The notes below the pieces were generated by a model that saw nothing but the letters and a program-made list of their open reading frames with translations, was not told the origin of the DNA and did not search any database. The position numbers and the translations under genes are program-made. Shown piece after piece: positions 18,713 through 28,163 of a DNA stretch of 64,000 bases. This DNA comes from Chitinophaga sp. Ak27 (GTDB taxonomy: Bacteria; Bacteroidota; Bacteroidia; Chitinophagales; Chitinophagaceae), in contig NZ_JABAOB010000001.1 in the NCBI RefSeq assembly GCF_012726295.1, positions 1,178,001 to 1,242,000 on the forward strand, read 5' to 3'. Each line of letters opens with the position of its first letter. The stretch's first letter is position 1.

Positions 18713-19846
18713 CTACTGCTTCTCTTTCTTCCGGATTTCGGCAAACAACGCCTTAAAAGTATCTACATTGTCCTGTGTAGCCGGACGCACACCTTTGCGG
18801 TTGTAATAACCATCTATAAATTCACGGGTATTTACCCACATGGTTTCAAATACGCCAGGCATGCGTTCTGACAACGTACGGGAAAATTCTGCCCGGAGGG
18901 CATTTTTACGGGCGGCATATACCTGCTCCAACTGCGCCAGCGCTACGTCTTTATTCCCGCAGGCGGCAGGCAGCACCTGAAATCCTTTCACCGCAAAGTA
19001 GCCGGGAGTAGGCGGTGCATCCTCATATTTCCAGTCGCAGATCATGATATCCTTTGGTATCATATCTATCGCCCGGGCGGTATTATTCATGCTGGCCTGC
19101 CATGCCAGCAGGTTGGTAGTTTTACCATCTATCAGGCGATCACTCCACATCCATAGCTGGCATTTTTTTTCTTTGAGATGCTGATGCAGCGCAGTCACAT
19201 AGGCGCCAAATAATTCCGCTTTGTCACGCCCACCGCAACGGGGACATTTATCATAGCCGATAATCCATGCTTCGTCAAGACCTACATGAAAGGCGTCGGC
19301 GCCGCACACATCAATCAACTCATCCATCAGTGAAAAAAAGATAGGAAACAAATCGGGATGCTGCGTGCAAACACACTTGCTGTAGAAGTCGAACATACCG
19401 CCATTTTTCCAGGGCACCGGCGGGTTATAGTCGGGCGACTCATCCAACTGGGGATAGCGCTTTAATAAAGGCCCTATCTCGGTTTGCTCAGATTGGTGGG
19501 CCAGCAGGTTCATGGTCGGTATAAACCGGATGCCCGCTTCCCTGCAGGCCTGCACAATCTGTTTCAGGTCGTTCTCTGAAATGGCGTTGTGTTCTGCCAG
19601 CTCCGGGTGCGACTTGAACTGGTATGCATATTCAATCCTGAGTGCCAGTGTATTTACGCCTTCTGCCTTCAATGCTTCTTTGATGAAGCGGCAAAGCAAG
19701 GGTACGTCCTGTGGAGCAGGTACGCTCAGCAGTAGCCCTTTTACTGGTAATACATTCCATTTAAAGGCGGGTTGCTGCGCGGGCGCAGTCAATGGCAGCA
19801 GCAAATATGCCGCTGCCAGCAGGTATTGTTTCATGATCCTTTTCAT
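18713..19846 (-). CDS. Exported GH20-like (beta-N-acetylhexosaminidase superfamily) TIM-barrel protein
   Basis: 377 aa with a signal peptide (MKRIMKQYLLAAAYLLLPLT, then APAQQ). The central segment FHVGLDEAWIIG resembles the GH20 signature HxGxDE, with Asp191-Glu192 in the place of the catalytic pair. The upstream TIM-barrel strands (RFIPTMNLLAHQSE, ALRIEYAYQF) and the later aromatic strands LWMWSDRL and NLLAWQAS agree. It lacks the N-terminal domain found in full-length hexosaminidases, so it is a compact relative and the specificity is open. CPRCGG follows the active-site strand. Start and upstream stop overlap as TAATG, so it is translationally coupled to the NHL lipoprotein gene. Hydrolysis of an amino sugar or related glycan in the periplasm is the likely role. 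Confidence 0.7.
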   Translation of the reverse strand: MKRIMKQYLLAAAYLLLPLTAPAQQPAFKWNVLPVKGLLLSVPAPQDVPLLCRFIKEALKAEGVNTLALRIEYAYQFKSHPELAEHNAISENDLKQIVQACREAGIRFIPTMNLLAHQSEQTEIGPLLKRYPQLDESPDYNPPVPWKNGGMFDFYSKCVCTQHPDLFPIFFSLMDELIDVCGADAFHVGLDEAWIIGYDKCPRCGGRDKAELFGAYVTALHQHLKEKKCQLWMWSDRLIDGKTTNLLAWQASMNNTARAIDMIPKDIMICDWKYEDAPPTPGYFAVKGFQVLPAACGNKDVALAQLEQVYAARKNALRAEFSRTLSERMPGVFETMWVNTREFIDGYYNRKGVRPATQDNVDTFKALFAEIRKKEKQ

Positions 19847-21126
19847 TACTCTGCTATTACTTTGCGAATCCGGTTATTGTTTCTATCCTGTATATATATT
19901 ACACCGTCTTTATCTACCGCTACGCCCGTAGGAGCATAGAACAGGGCCGCAGCGCCGGAGCCGTCTGCAAATCCTGCTGTAGTGCCTCCAATATAGGTGG
20001 TTACATCCCAGGTAGCTATGTTGATACGGCGGATACATTGATTGGTATTCACGGAAGATCCATCCCAGGTACCATTGCCCGCTACAAACAGGTTGTTGGT
20101 GGCGTCTATAGCTAAAAACCAGGGATAATCAAAACGGGCAGCACTGCCAATGCCATTCACCAACCCGGTTTGACCCGCTGCACCGGCGATGCCATCCTGC
20201 TCCCAGGTGCCGGCCTTAAATTGCTTAATAACGGAGGTGCCATTTTCTGTAACAAACAGGTTGCCCTTATCATCTACTGCTACATCTGCCGGGTATTCTA
20301 GGCCGGTAATGATTTGTGTGGACTGCCCGTCGGGCGTTACCTGGTAAATGCTTCCCGGCTTTTGCGCATTGGCATAATACATCGTTCCATTTCGCTTATC
20401 GATCCCTATCCCCCAGGCATTCCCCCAGCATACCAGCGAAGAAGTACCATCGGGGGTAATCTTGCGGATCGTCCAGGCGATAGGATCCGTCACAAACACA
20501 TTGCCCTGGTTGTCGGTGGCAATGTCCATAGGCAGCATAAACTGGGCATCAGTGCCCTTTCCTTCCAGGTACCCGTAAGTACCGTTGCCGCAAAGAGTAG
20601 ATACCGTACCATCCGGTGTAATCTTCCTTACCCGCAGGTTACCACCGTCTGCCACATATACATTTCCCTGTGCATCTACATCCAATCCGCAGCGGTTATT
20701 GAAATTAAAAAATGCTGCGCTGCCTTTCCCTTCCCCATACCCCGCGGCGCCATTACCGGCCAGGGTAGTTACCTTATACGAAGTTTGATACTGGAAGTCT
20801 TTGGGCGCCGTCCCGGTTTGTCCATTGATGGTCACCGATATTTTTCCGGTGCCGGCTTTCTCCGGTATCACCACCAGGATATGATCGCTGATCACGCCTT
20901 CTATCAAGGCTTTCTTACCATTTACGGTAACGGTAATACCCGTGGTATCGGTGCTGAAATTGCTGCCGTAAATCAACACTTCGGTTCCGGCGGCGCCAGC
21001 CTCCGGCGTAAATCTATCCACTATCACCGGGGCATTGTTGTCGTGTACAAAACCTTTGTCTTTGTTGCAGGCGGTAGCTGTAAGGATCAACAGAACTACC
21101 TGCAAACGGTATATAATAGTTTTCAT
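19846..21126 (-). CDS. IPT/TIG- and NHL-repeat lipoprotein
   Basis: 426-aa lipoprotein; MKTIIYRLQVVLLILTATAC places the lipobox Cys at residue 20. Residues about 32-112 form an IPT/TIG immunoglobulin-like domain (FTPEAGAAGTEVLIYGSNFS). Residues 115-426 contain NHL six-bladed propeller repeats (GLDVDAQGNVYVADGGNLRV, DIATDNQGNVFVTDP, DVAVDDKGNLFVTENG, GVAVDKDGVIYIQDRNNNRI). Such proteins occur in many Bacteroidota glycan loci as surface glycan-binding or scaffold lipoproteins (SusE/F-like position). It lies 29 bp after the SusD-like stop and overlaps the GH20-like start. Confidence 0.88.
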   Translation of the reverse strand: MKTIIYRLQVVLLILTATACNKDKGFVHDNNAPVIVDRFTPEAGAAGTEVLIYGSNFSTDTTGITVTVNGKKALIEGVISDHILVVIPEKAGTGKISVTINGQTGTAPKDFQYQTSYKVTTLAGNGAAGYGEGKGSAAFFNFNNRCGLDVDAQGNVYVADGGNLRVRKITPDGTVSTLCGNGTYGYLEGKGTDAQFMLPMDIATDNQGNVFVTDPIAWTIRKITPDGTSSLVCWGNAWGIGIDKRNGTMYYANAQKPGSIYQVTPDGQSTQIITGLEYPADVAVDDKGNLFVTENGTSVIKQFKAGTWEQDGIAGAAGQTGLVNGIGSAARFDYPWFLAIDATNNLFVAGNGTWDGSSVNTNQCIRRINIATWDVTTYIGGTTAGFADGSGAAALFYAPTGVAVDKDGVIYIQDRNNNRIRKVIAE

Positions 21127-21155
21127 TTGTTATTTTTTTAAGGAGATACAAACCG

Positions 21156-22793
21156 TTACCAACCCGGATTTTGCTTAAATTCAGGATTCTGGCCACTGAC
21201 CTTATCTATTTCACTCTGTGGAATGGGCAGCCAGTAATTTTTTGCGGGGTCAAATACTCTTTTCCGGATAACCGGGTAAGTATAGGTGATGTTACCGGTG
21301 CCGCTCACCGCTACACCATGTACTTCTTTGTTGTCCACCACTTCCGCTATTTTCCAGCGACGTACATCCCAGAAACGGTGATCTTCCAAGGCCAGCTCTA
21401 TCCTTCTTTCATGACGTATCTTAGCCCGCAGGGTGGCCTGGTTTCCTCCGCTGTAAGCGGGCATGCCGGCCCGGGTACGGATCGCGTTGAGGGCATTGTA
21501 TACATCGCCACTGGGACCAGCTGCTTCATTTTGTGCTTCTGCATAATTGAGATACAACTCCGCTGTGCGGATCAGTACCCACTTGCGATCGCTGGCGCCG
21601 GTACCGGCAAACAGGTCTACTGAAGGCAGCAGGTATTTACGTGGCCAGTAGTTGGTAGCTATCTGCCCGGAGCGTGGCGCATCGGCGCCGTTAGGGTCCA
21701 GTACCTTTCCTTTCCAGCTGCAGCCGGGATACAGGATGGTGGCATAAAAGCGCGGATCCCTGCCATCATAAGGCCGTTGCGCACTGTAGCCAGAACCGGG
21801 ATCTGTAATAGGTAAACCAGTTGCTTTCATCTCATAATCGTCTACCAGTTCCTGTAATGGTGTAATGTTGCCATACCCGTTAGCACTACGGGGATTCATT
21901 TCCCGGTCTATACCGCCATCACCGAAAGCGCCGGGGGCGCCACGGCTCCAGATCACTTCCCGGTTGAAATACTGCGTAAAGATATCGCCGTAATTGTCGT
22001 ACAACGTATATCCGTTGGCGAGAGCGGTATCTAACGCCGCTCTGCAAGCCAGGGCAGCAGCTTGCCAGCGGCCAGCTGTATTACCCGGGTTAAAAAGCGG
22101 GCTGGCATAAAACAACCGCACCCTTCCTTCCAGGGCCATGGCAATCATTTTGGAGGCACGTCCCCAATTGGAAGGACGTTCATTATAAGTAACCGGCAAC
22201 AACGCAGCAGCATCCTGCAAATCCTTGATAACAGCGGCGGTAACTTCATCGATGCTGTTGCGCTTGAAATAAATACCCGATGGGTTATCGAAAGGATTCT
22301 TTTCCTCCAGCAACAACGGCACGCCACCAAAAGAGCGCATCAGCTCAAAGTAGTAGAAGGCGCGCAACAGCAGCACTTCGCCTTTTAAACGGGAGCGGCG
22401 CTGCGGATAGTTCGGGTCTTCCGGCACCAGGCTATATTGCGCCAGGAACTTATTACAGGCCCGTATTTTACCATAGTAATCGCCCCACCAGCTTTGCAAC
22501 GGGAAATTAGAAGGGCTCATAGAACCGGTATTAAAGCTGCCAGCATAGGAGTCGTTCGCCTGGTTGGTTTCATCGGTAGCACTGCTCAGTCCCCAGGCAG
22601 CGCCAGGCTTGAAGATATTAGGTAAACTCGTATAAATGTTATTCACAAACCCCTCGGCGTTTTCGATATTGGAAAACACTTCCTTTTCGGTAATCAGGTC
22701 GCTGGGCTTTCTATCGAGATAATTTTTTCCGCAGGCAGCCACGCATAACACCAGCACCGCTGCGATTCCTGTTTTATGTAAGAACGTTCTCAT
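21156..22793 (-). CDS. SusD/RagB-family outer-membrane lipoprotein
   Basis: 545 aa with signal sequence MRTFLHKTGIAAVLVLCVAA and lipobox Cys21. NYLDRKPSDLITEKEVFSN is the typical N-terminus of the RagB/SusD class. Helical TPR-like segments follow (LLLRAFYYFELMRSFGGVPL, ALEGRVRLFYASPLFNPG, AELYLNYAEAQNEA). The C-terminal signature is RHERRIELALEDHRFWDVRR, then YWLPIPQSEIDKVSGQNPEF. It captures the glycan at the cell surface and caps the SusC barrel encoded 22 bp upstream. It is part of the fecR-susC-susD-NHL-GH20 operon. Confidence 0.96.
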   Translation of the reverse strand: MRTFLHKTGIAAVLVLCVAACGKNYLDRKPSDLITEKEVFSNIENAEGFVNNIYTSLPNIFKPGAAWGLSSATDETNQANDSYAGSFNTGSMSPSNFPLQSWWGDYYGKIRACNKFLAQYSLVPEDPNYPQRRSRLKGEVLLLRAFYYFELMRSFGGVPLLLEEKNPFDNPSGIYFKRNSIDEVTAAVIKDLQDAAALLPVTYNERPSNWGRASKMIAMALEGRVRLFYASPLFNPGNTAGRWQAAALACRAALDTALANGYTLYDNYGDIFTQYFNREVIWSRGAPGAFGDGGIDREMNPRSANGYGNITPLQELVDDYEMKATGLPITDPGSGYSAQRPYDGRDPRFYATILYPGCSWKGKVLDPNGADAPRSGQIATNYWPRKYLLPSVDLFAGTGASDRKWVLIRTAELYLNYAEAQNEAAGPSGDVYNALNAIRTRAGMPAYSGGNQATLRAKIRHERRIELALEDHRFWDVRRWKIAEVVDNKEVHGVAVSGTGNITYTYPVIRKRVFDPAKNYWLPIPQSEIDKVSGQNPEFKQNPGW

Positions 22794-22815
22794 GGTTATA
22801 TTTTATCGCAGATGA

Positions 22816-25800
22816 TTAAAGATTGATCGTCACACCAGCATTGTATACCCGCATAATGGGATAAGGTTGCCATCCCCAACGTCCGCCGGTATTTGATTCG
22901 GGATCAATACCCAGTTCTTTCACATTGTCCCAGCTTACGAGGTTCATACCATTCACGTATATACGTACGCTTTTCATCTTCACCCGCTTCAGCCAGCTCG
23001 CAGGTAAGCGGTAACCTATTTCTGCATTCTTTAATTTCACGTAGTCTGTTTTCCGTATCCAGTAGGTAGAGGACACGAAGTTATTGGCCATATTGGCCTC
23101 TGTCAGGTGCAGTGCCGGGAAAGTAGCATTGGCGGCATTCTCCGGTGTCCAGCGGCTTTCATGAAAAGGACGAAAGCTTTCGCGGTAGTTGGCAGTCAGC
23201 TGCGCTGAAAAGATCTGGCGCCCGCCGCCCGCACCCTGGAACAATACACTTACATCCAGCCCCTTATAGTCGAAGCCTAACGTGGCACCGAAGTAGCTGG
23301 TGGGTACATTCATCATGGGCAACATGGTTCTGTCGGCCTCGTCTATTCTACCGTCGTTGTTAAGGTCCTTGTATTTAATATCTCCCGGTATCACCGGCGA
23401 AAAAGTCTGCTTCGCGCTCTTGTTGATTTCATCCTGGCTCTGGAACAGCCCTTCTGCCACATATCCCAGGTCGTAGCCAATAGGATTGCCCACAGCACTC
23501 TGATAAGGATAAGCCAGCTTAGGTTCGTCCAGCTCCAGTATCCTGTTTTTTACATACTGGTAATTCAGCTTTGAAAAAACACCTACCTGGTAAATATTGG
23601 TATACAGGTTCAGCTCCGCTTCTATCCCTTTATTACGGATGCGCCCCATATTCCTGTTGAGCGAAGCGGTGATACCCATATAAGCAGGAATGGTACCGGC
23701 ATACGTAAGAATGTCTTTACGCAGCTCATTAAAGATGTCTACCGAAAACTTCAGCTTATCCTTCATGAAACCCGTTTCAATTCCCAGGTTGGTTTTGGCG
23801 GCTTTCTCCCAGGTGATAGCGGTATTACCAATCCTGTTCTCATAATACCCGCCAACAGAAGATGCTACGCTACCAAAAGTAAATCCGCCACCCCGGGCGT
23901 AATCAGACATATACAACCAGCGGTCGCCGCCTATCTGGTCATTGCCCACATAACCATGCGAGAAGCGCATTTTCAGGAAACTAAAGGCCGACTGGTGCTT
24001 CATAAATTCTTCGCTACTCAGTATCCAAGCGGCAGAAACTGCCGGAAAAAAGCCATAACGCTTACCCGGAGGGAAGTTCTCAGAACCGTTGTAACCGGCA
24101 TTAAATTCGAGATAATATTTAGCCGCATAGTTGTAAGCAATCCTGCCTACAAATCCTTCGTATACTCTTGGCAGGTTACCTGATTGGGACCGGTAATTAC
24201 GGTTAAACAGGTATAAGCCGCTGATGGAGTGTTTACCAAAGTCACGGTCATACGTCAGTTTGAGATCGTAGTAATAATATCTTTCGCCGCTGGAATAGCC
24301 GGAACGTTGCAGGCTGGTGGCCTTGCGGTGTTGGGTATATATACCATCGCCGCCGGGCACCGACTTATAACGATAGGAGTCAAACTCCTGGTCCAGCGCG
24401 AAGTTGATGTCGCCATAGTTTTCAAAAGTAAACAGCCCTTTTACTTTCAGCCCGGGAGTAATGAAGTCCAGCTTACGCGTCATGGCTACGCTGCCATTGG
24501 TGCTATGCCAGTAGGCATCGAGGTAGCCGCCGCGGGTGAGCATACCATAGGGATTGTAAAAGTCTTCCCGCATGGTGCCGGAAGCAATACTCCCATTGGG
24601 ATTGAGCCGGGGTGTAAGGCGGTTGGTCATCTGCGACAATACTACCCAAAGGAATTCGTTGTTGTTACGATCGCTGGAAGGACCAGTTCTGTTTTCCAGC
24701 CGGGAGGCCAGGTCTACCTGCAGGTCGGTATTTTTGTCGAGCGTAATATCTACGTTGGACCGGAAATTGAAACGGTCATATTTATATTTTACGCCGTAGA
24801 TGTTTTCGTTAGCTCTGCGGTAAATAGGCTCCTGCCGCAGGTAAGACCCGGAAACAAAGTATTTCACATACTTGGAACCACCGCCAATATTGATGTTGGC
24901 CGTTTTTTGCGGGGAGTTTTTCCGGATCATTTCCTGGTACCAGTCGGTATTGGGATAATCATAGGGTTTCAGTCCTGTTTTATAATATTCCAGTTCCTGG
25001 TCTGAAAATACGGGAGGCAGTCCATCGTTTTTGGCGGCTTCATTTTCCAGCACGCCGGATTGATAAGAACTCAGGAAGCGGGGAAAGTTAGTCGGTTGCT
25101 GCAAGGCATACTGCATATTCACCTGGATGTTGGGAGGACCGTCTTTACCGCGTTTGGTGGTCACCAACACGATACCGTTAGCGCCCTGTATACCGTATAA
25201 TGCCGTAGAGGAAGCATCTTTGAGGATAGACACCGACTCTACTTCGTTGGGGTCCAGCTGCCCGATGTTAGCATCGCCGCGGGGCAATCCGTCGATTACT
25301 ACGAGGGGATTGGTAGCGCCGATGGTGCTGATGCCCCGAATAAACAGTTGGGCATCGTCGCCACCGGGGCGTCCGGAATGCTGCGCGGTAATGAGGCCTG
25401 GCAGGCGTCCTGCCAATGCATTCGATAAATTGGCGACGGGGCTTTGCTTCAGCTCTTTGGTTTGTACGCTGGATACAGCACCGGTAATACTCTGGCGGGT
25501 TTGCTTCTGACCGTATCCCAGTACGACTACTTCATTTAGTCCTGCTTCCGAAGGCTTCAGCCTGATCACTGGTAGTTGCTTCATCCCTTTTACCGGTACT
25601 TCTACGGCCTGGTATCCCAGGAATGACACGAGGAGTATGCCGTTCTCCGGCACGTTGATGGTGAAGTTACCGTCTACATCGGTGGCGGTACCGCGGCCCG
25701 TACCTTTCAGCTGTATGCTTACACCGGGCAGTTCCTGTCCGTTTTCGGAAGTTACCTTACCTTTTACGATGATATCGGCGGTACTTTCCGAAATGGCTAC

Positions 25801-26142
25801 CAGTCCGCCTTCAAGCATCCGGTATCTGAAATTTTTAGTGAGTACCTGGTCCAGGATTTCCGGCAGGGTGGCCTCTTTGAAGTTTACATCAACCTTTTCA
25901 TCTTTCGGAAAAGTTTTGTAGTTGTAGAGGAAACGGTAATCACTTTTCGTTTCCACCCACTCCAACAGCTTATGCAGTGCTATCTGCCGGCTATTGAGTG
26001 TAAACTTGCTTTGTGAATAAGCCTCTGCACGCACCTGTAAAACAGCAGCAGTTATGAGAATCAGGCAAAGCTTCATACCCAGGAATGTTTTTCGCGCTAA
26101 ATAGTTGGAACGGGCTGTTTTTAAACACAGCGTTTTTTTCAT
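22816..26142 (-). CDS. SusC-family TonB-dependent transporter with STN signalling domain
   Basis: 1108 aa from Met at 26142, chosen because MKKTLCLKTARSNYLARKTF leads into the signal peptide MKLCLILITAAVLQVRAEAY; the longer frame adds 16 unrelated residues. Residues about 50-125 are the STN domain (FTLNSRQIALHKLLEWVETK), which in this family contacts FecR in the periplasm. A carboxypeptidase-like domain (KGKVTSENGQELPGVSIQLK), the plug (NLSNALAGRLPGLITAQHSG; SILKDASSTALYGIQGANGI) and the barrel follow. With the FecR gene 188 bp upstream and a divergent ECF sigma gene, it should both import an oligosaccharide and report its presence. Confidence 0.96.
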   Translation of the reverse strand: MKKTLCLKTARSNYLARKTFLGMKLCLILITAAVLQVRAEAYSQSKFTLNSRQIALHKLLEWVETKSDYRFLYNYKTFPKDEKVDVNFKEATLPEILDQVLTKNFRYRMLEGGLVAISESTADIIVKGKVTSENGQELPGVSIQLKGTGRGTATDVDGNFTINVPENGILLVSFLGYQAVEVPVKGMKQLPVIRLKPSEAGLNEVVVLGYGQKQTRQSITGAVSSVQTKELKQSPVANLSNALAGRLPGLITAQHSGRPGGDDAQLFIRGISTIGATNPLVVIDGLPRGDANIGQLDPNEVESVSILKDASSTALYGIQGANGIVLVTTKRGKDGPPNIQVNMQYALQQPTNFPRFLSSYQSGVLENEAAKNDGLPPVFSDQELEYYKTGLKPYDYPNTDWYQEMIRKNSPQKTANINIGGGSKYVKYFVSGSYLRQEPIYRRANENIYGVKYKYDRFNFRSNVDITLDKNTDLQVDLASRLENRTGPSSDRNNNEFLWVVLSQMTNRLTPRLNPNGSIASGTMREDFYNPYGMLTRGGYLDAYWHSTNGSVAMTRKLDFITPGLKVKGLFTFENYGDINFALDQEFDSYRYKSVPGGDGIYTQHRKATSLQRSGYSSGERYYYYDLKLTYDRDFGKHSISGLYLFNRNYRSQSGNLPRVYEGFVGRIAYNYAAKYYLEFNAGYNGSENFPPGKRYGFFPAVSAAWILSSEEFMKHQSAFSFLKMRFSHGYVGNDQIGGDRWLYMSDYARGGGFTFGSVASSVGGYYENRIGNTAITWEKAAKTNLGIETGFMKDKLKFSVDIFNELRKDILTYAGTIPAYMGITASLNRNMGRIRNKGIEAELNLYTNIYQVGVFSKLNYQYVKNRILELDEPKLAYPYQSAVGNPIGYDLGYVAEGLFQSQDEINKSAKQTFSPVIPGDIKYKDLNNDGRIDEADRTMLPMMNVPTSYFGATLGFDYKGLDVSVLFQGAGGGRQIFSAQLTANYRESFRPFHESRWTPENAANATFPALHLTEANMANNFVSSTYWIRKTDYVKLKNAEIGYRLPASWLKRVKMKSVRIYVNGMNLVSWDNVKELGIDPESNTGGRWGWQPYPIMRVYNAGVTINL

Positions 26143-26222
26143 ACTTTTGAAATTGAACGTTAGACATTTGAAACAATGAGCATCCCGCACGGATGTACTT
26201 GTTTCATTCCATGTTTGGCTGG

Positions 26223-26245
26223 AAGGGACGCCGCACGCGTCCCTT
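26223..26245. other. GC-rich hairpin between fecR and susC
   Basis: AAGGGACGC-CGCAC-GCGTCCCTT forms a perfect 9-bp stem inside the 188-bp fecR-susC gap, in the 5' leader of the susC message. No T run follows on the minus strand. It may be a processing or stability element that lets susC be expressed more strongly than fecR; role inferred. Confidence 0.45.
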
Positions 26246-26330
26246 TCTTTTGGCAGAAGGAGTGGCTATACCCACTTAGGTGGAACCCAGGTAAAATTTT
26301 TCATTGCGTGTTTTTTATGATTTGGTTGAT

Positions 26331-27332
26331 TTAGTGATGCAGGAAGATGGAATCGCCTTTGACTGTATACTTAAAATCAGCTGTTATTTGTAATGCATTC
26401 AACACCTCTTCTACTGTTTCCTTTTTAAAAGTACCCTTAAACCGGTAGTCTGCCGGGAAAGTATCTGTCAATATAATTTTGCGGTTATACCAACGGCTCA
26501 TCAGTCTTACCAGTTCAGGGAACGACTTATCTTTAAATGCCAGCTTGTTATCCATCCATACCAGTTCGCCCGTGTTGTCCCGCTCTGTTGCCAGCGCCAT
26601 TTTTTCCACGATAGCGATCCGGTCGCCCCAATCCAGTACGCGGCTGCCTGGTGGTTGCTGGAAGGAAGCGGTTTTCTTCCTCAGCGTTAATTTTTCGCCG
26701 GCAGCCAGGTTTAGCATATGTTCCTCGTGGGCAATGGCAATACGCCCTTCCACCAGCGTAGCTTCCAGCGATTCGTCGCCGGTATAGGCTTTTACGTTGA
26801 AGCGGGTGCCCAGTACCTGCACCTGCATATCATCGGTATGAATAATAAAAGGTTGGGCATCGTTCTTAGTAACCGCAAAAAAAGCTTCTCCCTGGAGGTA
26901 TACTTCGCGGCTCTTATCCATATTGGCTGGATAGCGCAGATGACTACCCACGTTCATCCAAACTTCTGTACCATCTGCCAGGGTGGCTTGTTTCCGGATG
27001 CCTTCGTCTGTATCGAGGGCCAATTGCCGGGCAGGACGGGGATAATATTTCCAGATGCCCACGGCAGTTACCAGCACTAAAACAGCCGCAGCAATACACC
27101 ACCACCGGTGAGCGAGGGTGCGCACCGGCGTTTCCACCCAATCACCTTCCTTTTTTAGCCGGCCGGTGATGTCATGATAAACTGCCAGTAAGTTGGGCGA
27201 TGCAGGTTCCCCATCTGCCGGGACCGCTGCCCTGTATCCTTCGTACCAGGCTTCCAGCGCGGCTTTCTCAGCTGCTGTACAGTTACCCTGCAGGTATTTT
27301 TCCAGTAATCCAATCAGTTGCTGATCACTCAT
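26331..27332 (-). CDS. FecR-family anti-sigma factor
   Basis: 333-aa inner-membrane protein. The N-terminal cytoplasmic part (LIGLLEKYLQGNCTAAEKAA) holds the sigma factor. One membrane segment lies at about residues 90-108 (WWCIAAAVLVLVTAVGIW). The periplasmic FecR domain follows (ALDTDEGIRKQATLADGTEV, VYLQGEAFFAVTKNDAQPF, MQVQVLGTRFNVKAYTGDE), then the C-terminal DUF4974-type domain (SFPELVRLMSRWYNRKIILT), which resembles STN. It receives the signal from the STN domain of the SusC encoded next and releases the sigma factor encoded divergently at 27495. Confidence 0.95.
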   Translation of the reverse strand: MSDQQLIGLLEKYLQGNCTAAEKAALEAWYEGYRAAVPADGEPASPNLLAVYHDITGRLKKEGDWVETPVRTLAHRWWCIAAAVLVLVTAVGIWKYYPRPARQLALDTDEGIRKQATLADGTEVWMNVGSHLRYPANMDKSREVYLQGEAFFAVTKNDAQPFIIHTDDMQVQVLGTRFNVKAYTGDESLEATLVEGRIAIAHEEHMLNLAAGEKLTLRKKTASFQQPPGSRVLDWGDRIAIVEKMALATERDNTGELVWMDNKLAFKDKSFPELVRLMSRWYNRKIILTDTFPADYRFKGTFKKETVEEVLNALQITADFKYTVKGDSIFLHH

Positions 27333-27494
27333 TTATTTTGGTTGTCTAATGCTGTAGACACCCCACTGTCTTCCTACCCTACCCCTTTTTTTAAATTTAT
27401 TTTTTGCGGGTTTGATACGTTGCCCCCTTTTTTTTATATCTTAAGCCTTCAAGCATAGCCGGCCATCTGACCTTGCCGGCATAAGTGGGAAAGA

Positions 27495-28073
27495 ATGACC
27501 GAGTATATTGCATTACAGGATGAAGCATTAGTAATATTACTGGCGAACAATGACAACAAGGCGTTCGAAACCTTGTATCAGCGTTATGCTGCCGACCTGT
27601 ATCGTCATGCCCACAATAGGTTTCCAGTACCGCATCTGCTGGAAGATATGCTCCAGGATATTTTTATTGCACTGTATAAAAACCGCCATACCCTGGGGGA
27701 GATAAAAAATATAAAAGCATACCTGTATGGCGCGCTGCGCAACAGGATATTCAATGAAATCAGGAATTCACTATTGCACCAGCAACACCATCAACATCTC
27801 CCCACAGATAAAATAACAGAAACGGCCAACACCTACGATGTGAAACTGTTGGAACAGCAACTGGAACAAGCACTGGATAAATTAACAGCACGCAGTCGGC
27901 AGGTATTTTTACTCAGTCGCCGCGAACACCTCAGTCACAAGGAAATAGCACAACGTTTAGGCATTTCTGTGAAAGCCGTAGAAAAACATATGGGAAAATC
28001 CCTGCAGGTCATGCGTAGCGAGTTTAAAGATTATGGACTGGCGCTGGCGCTGATCGTAGTAATGTCGCGGTAA
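27495..28073 (+). CDS. ECF RNA polymerase sigma factor
   Basis: 192 aa. Region 2 (AFETLYQRYAADLYRHAHNR, LLEDMLQDIFIALYKNRHTL) and region 4 (LDKLTARSRQVFLLSRREHL, EIAQRLGISVKAVEKHMGKS) are both present. The protein ends in a short hydrophobic tail (YGLALALIVVMSR), a feature shared with the ECF factor at 59.3 kb. It is divergent from fecR over 162 bp and should direct transcription of the fecR-susC-susD-NHL-GH20 operon when the anti-sigma factor is relieved. The stop codon runs directly into a palindromic intergenic element. Confidence 0.95.
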   Translation: MTEYIALQDEALVILLANNDNKAFETLYQRYAADLYRHAHNRFPVPHLLEDMLQDIFIALYKNRHTLGEIKNIKAYLYGALRNRIFNEIRNSLLHQQHHQHLPTDKITETANTYDVKLLEQQLEQALDKLTARSRQVFLLSRREHLSHKEIAQRLGISVKAVEKHMGKSLQVMRSEFKDYGLALALIVVMSR

Positions 28074-28074
28074 A

Positions 28075-28150
28075 GAAAGCGGAAAACAAAAAGCTATTGA
28101 GGCGGATGGCGATTTCCGCAGATCCTTCGTTTCAATAGCTTTCTGCTTCC
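28075..28150. repeat. Intergenic palindromic element, copy 1
   Basis: Nested imperfect palindrome between convergent stops. The outer flanks are AAAGCGGAAAAC and CTGCTTCC, the arms AAAGCTATTGA / TCAATAGCTTT (28090-28100 / 28132-28142), and the inner stem GCGGA / TCCGC (28102-28106 / 28115-28119). The same order of AAGCGGAAA, CAAAAAGCTAT and inner GCGGA..TCCGC recurs at 59952-60076. It probably acts as a bidirectional terminator and looks like a dispersed repeat. Confidence 0.7.
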
Positions 28151-28163
28151 TGCTCAGCACTCA

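Noticed and set aside
20314-21141. 275-codon plus-strand frame opposite the NHL lipoprotein gene
   Set aside because: Shadow frame; the minus strand encodes clear NHL repeats and an IPT domain here.
24229-25005. 258-codon plus-strand frame opposite the second susC
   Set aside because: Shadow frame inside a SusC beta-barrel coding region with no start context or domain.
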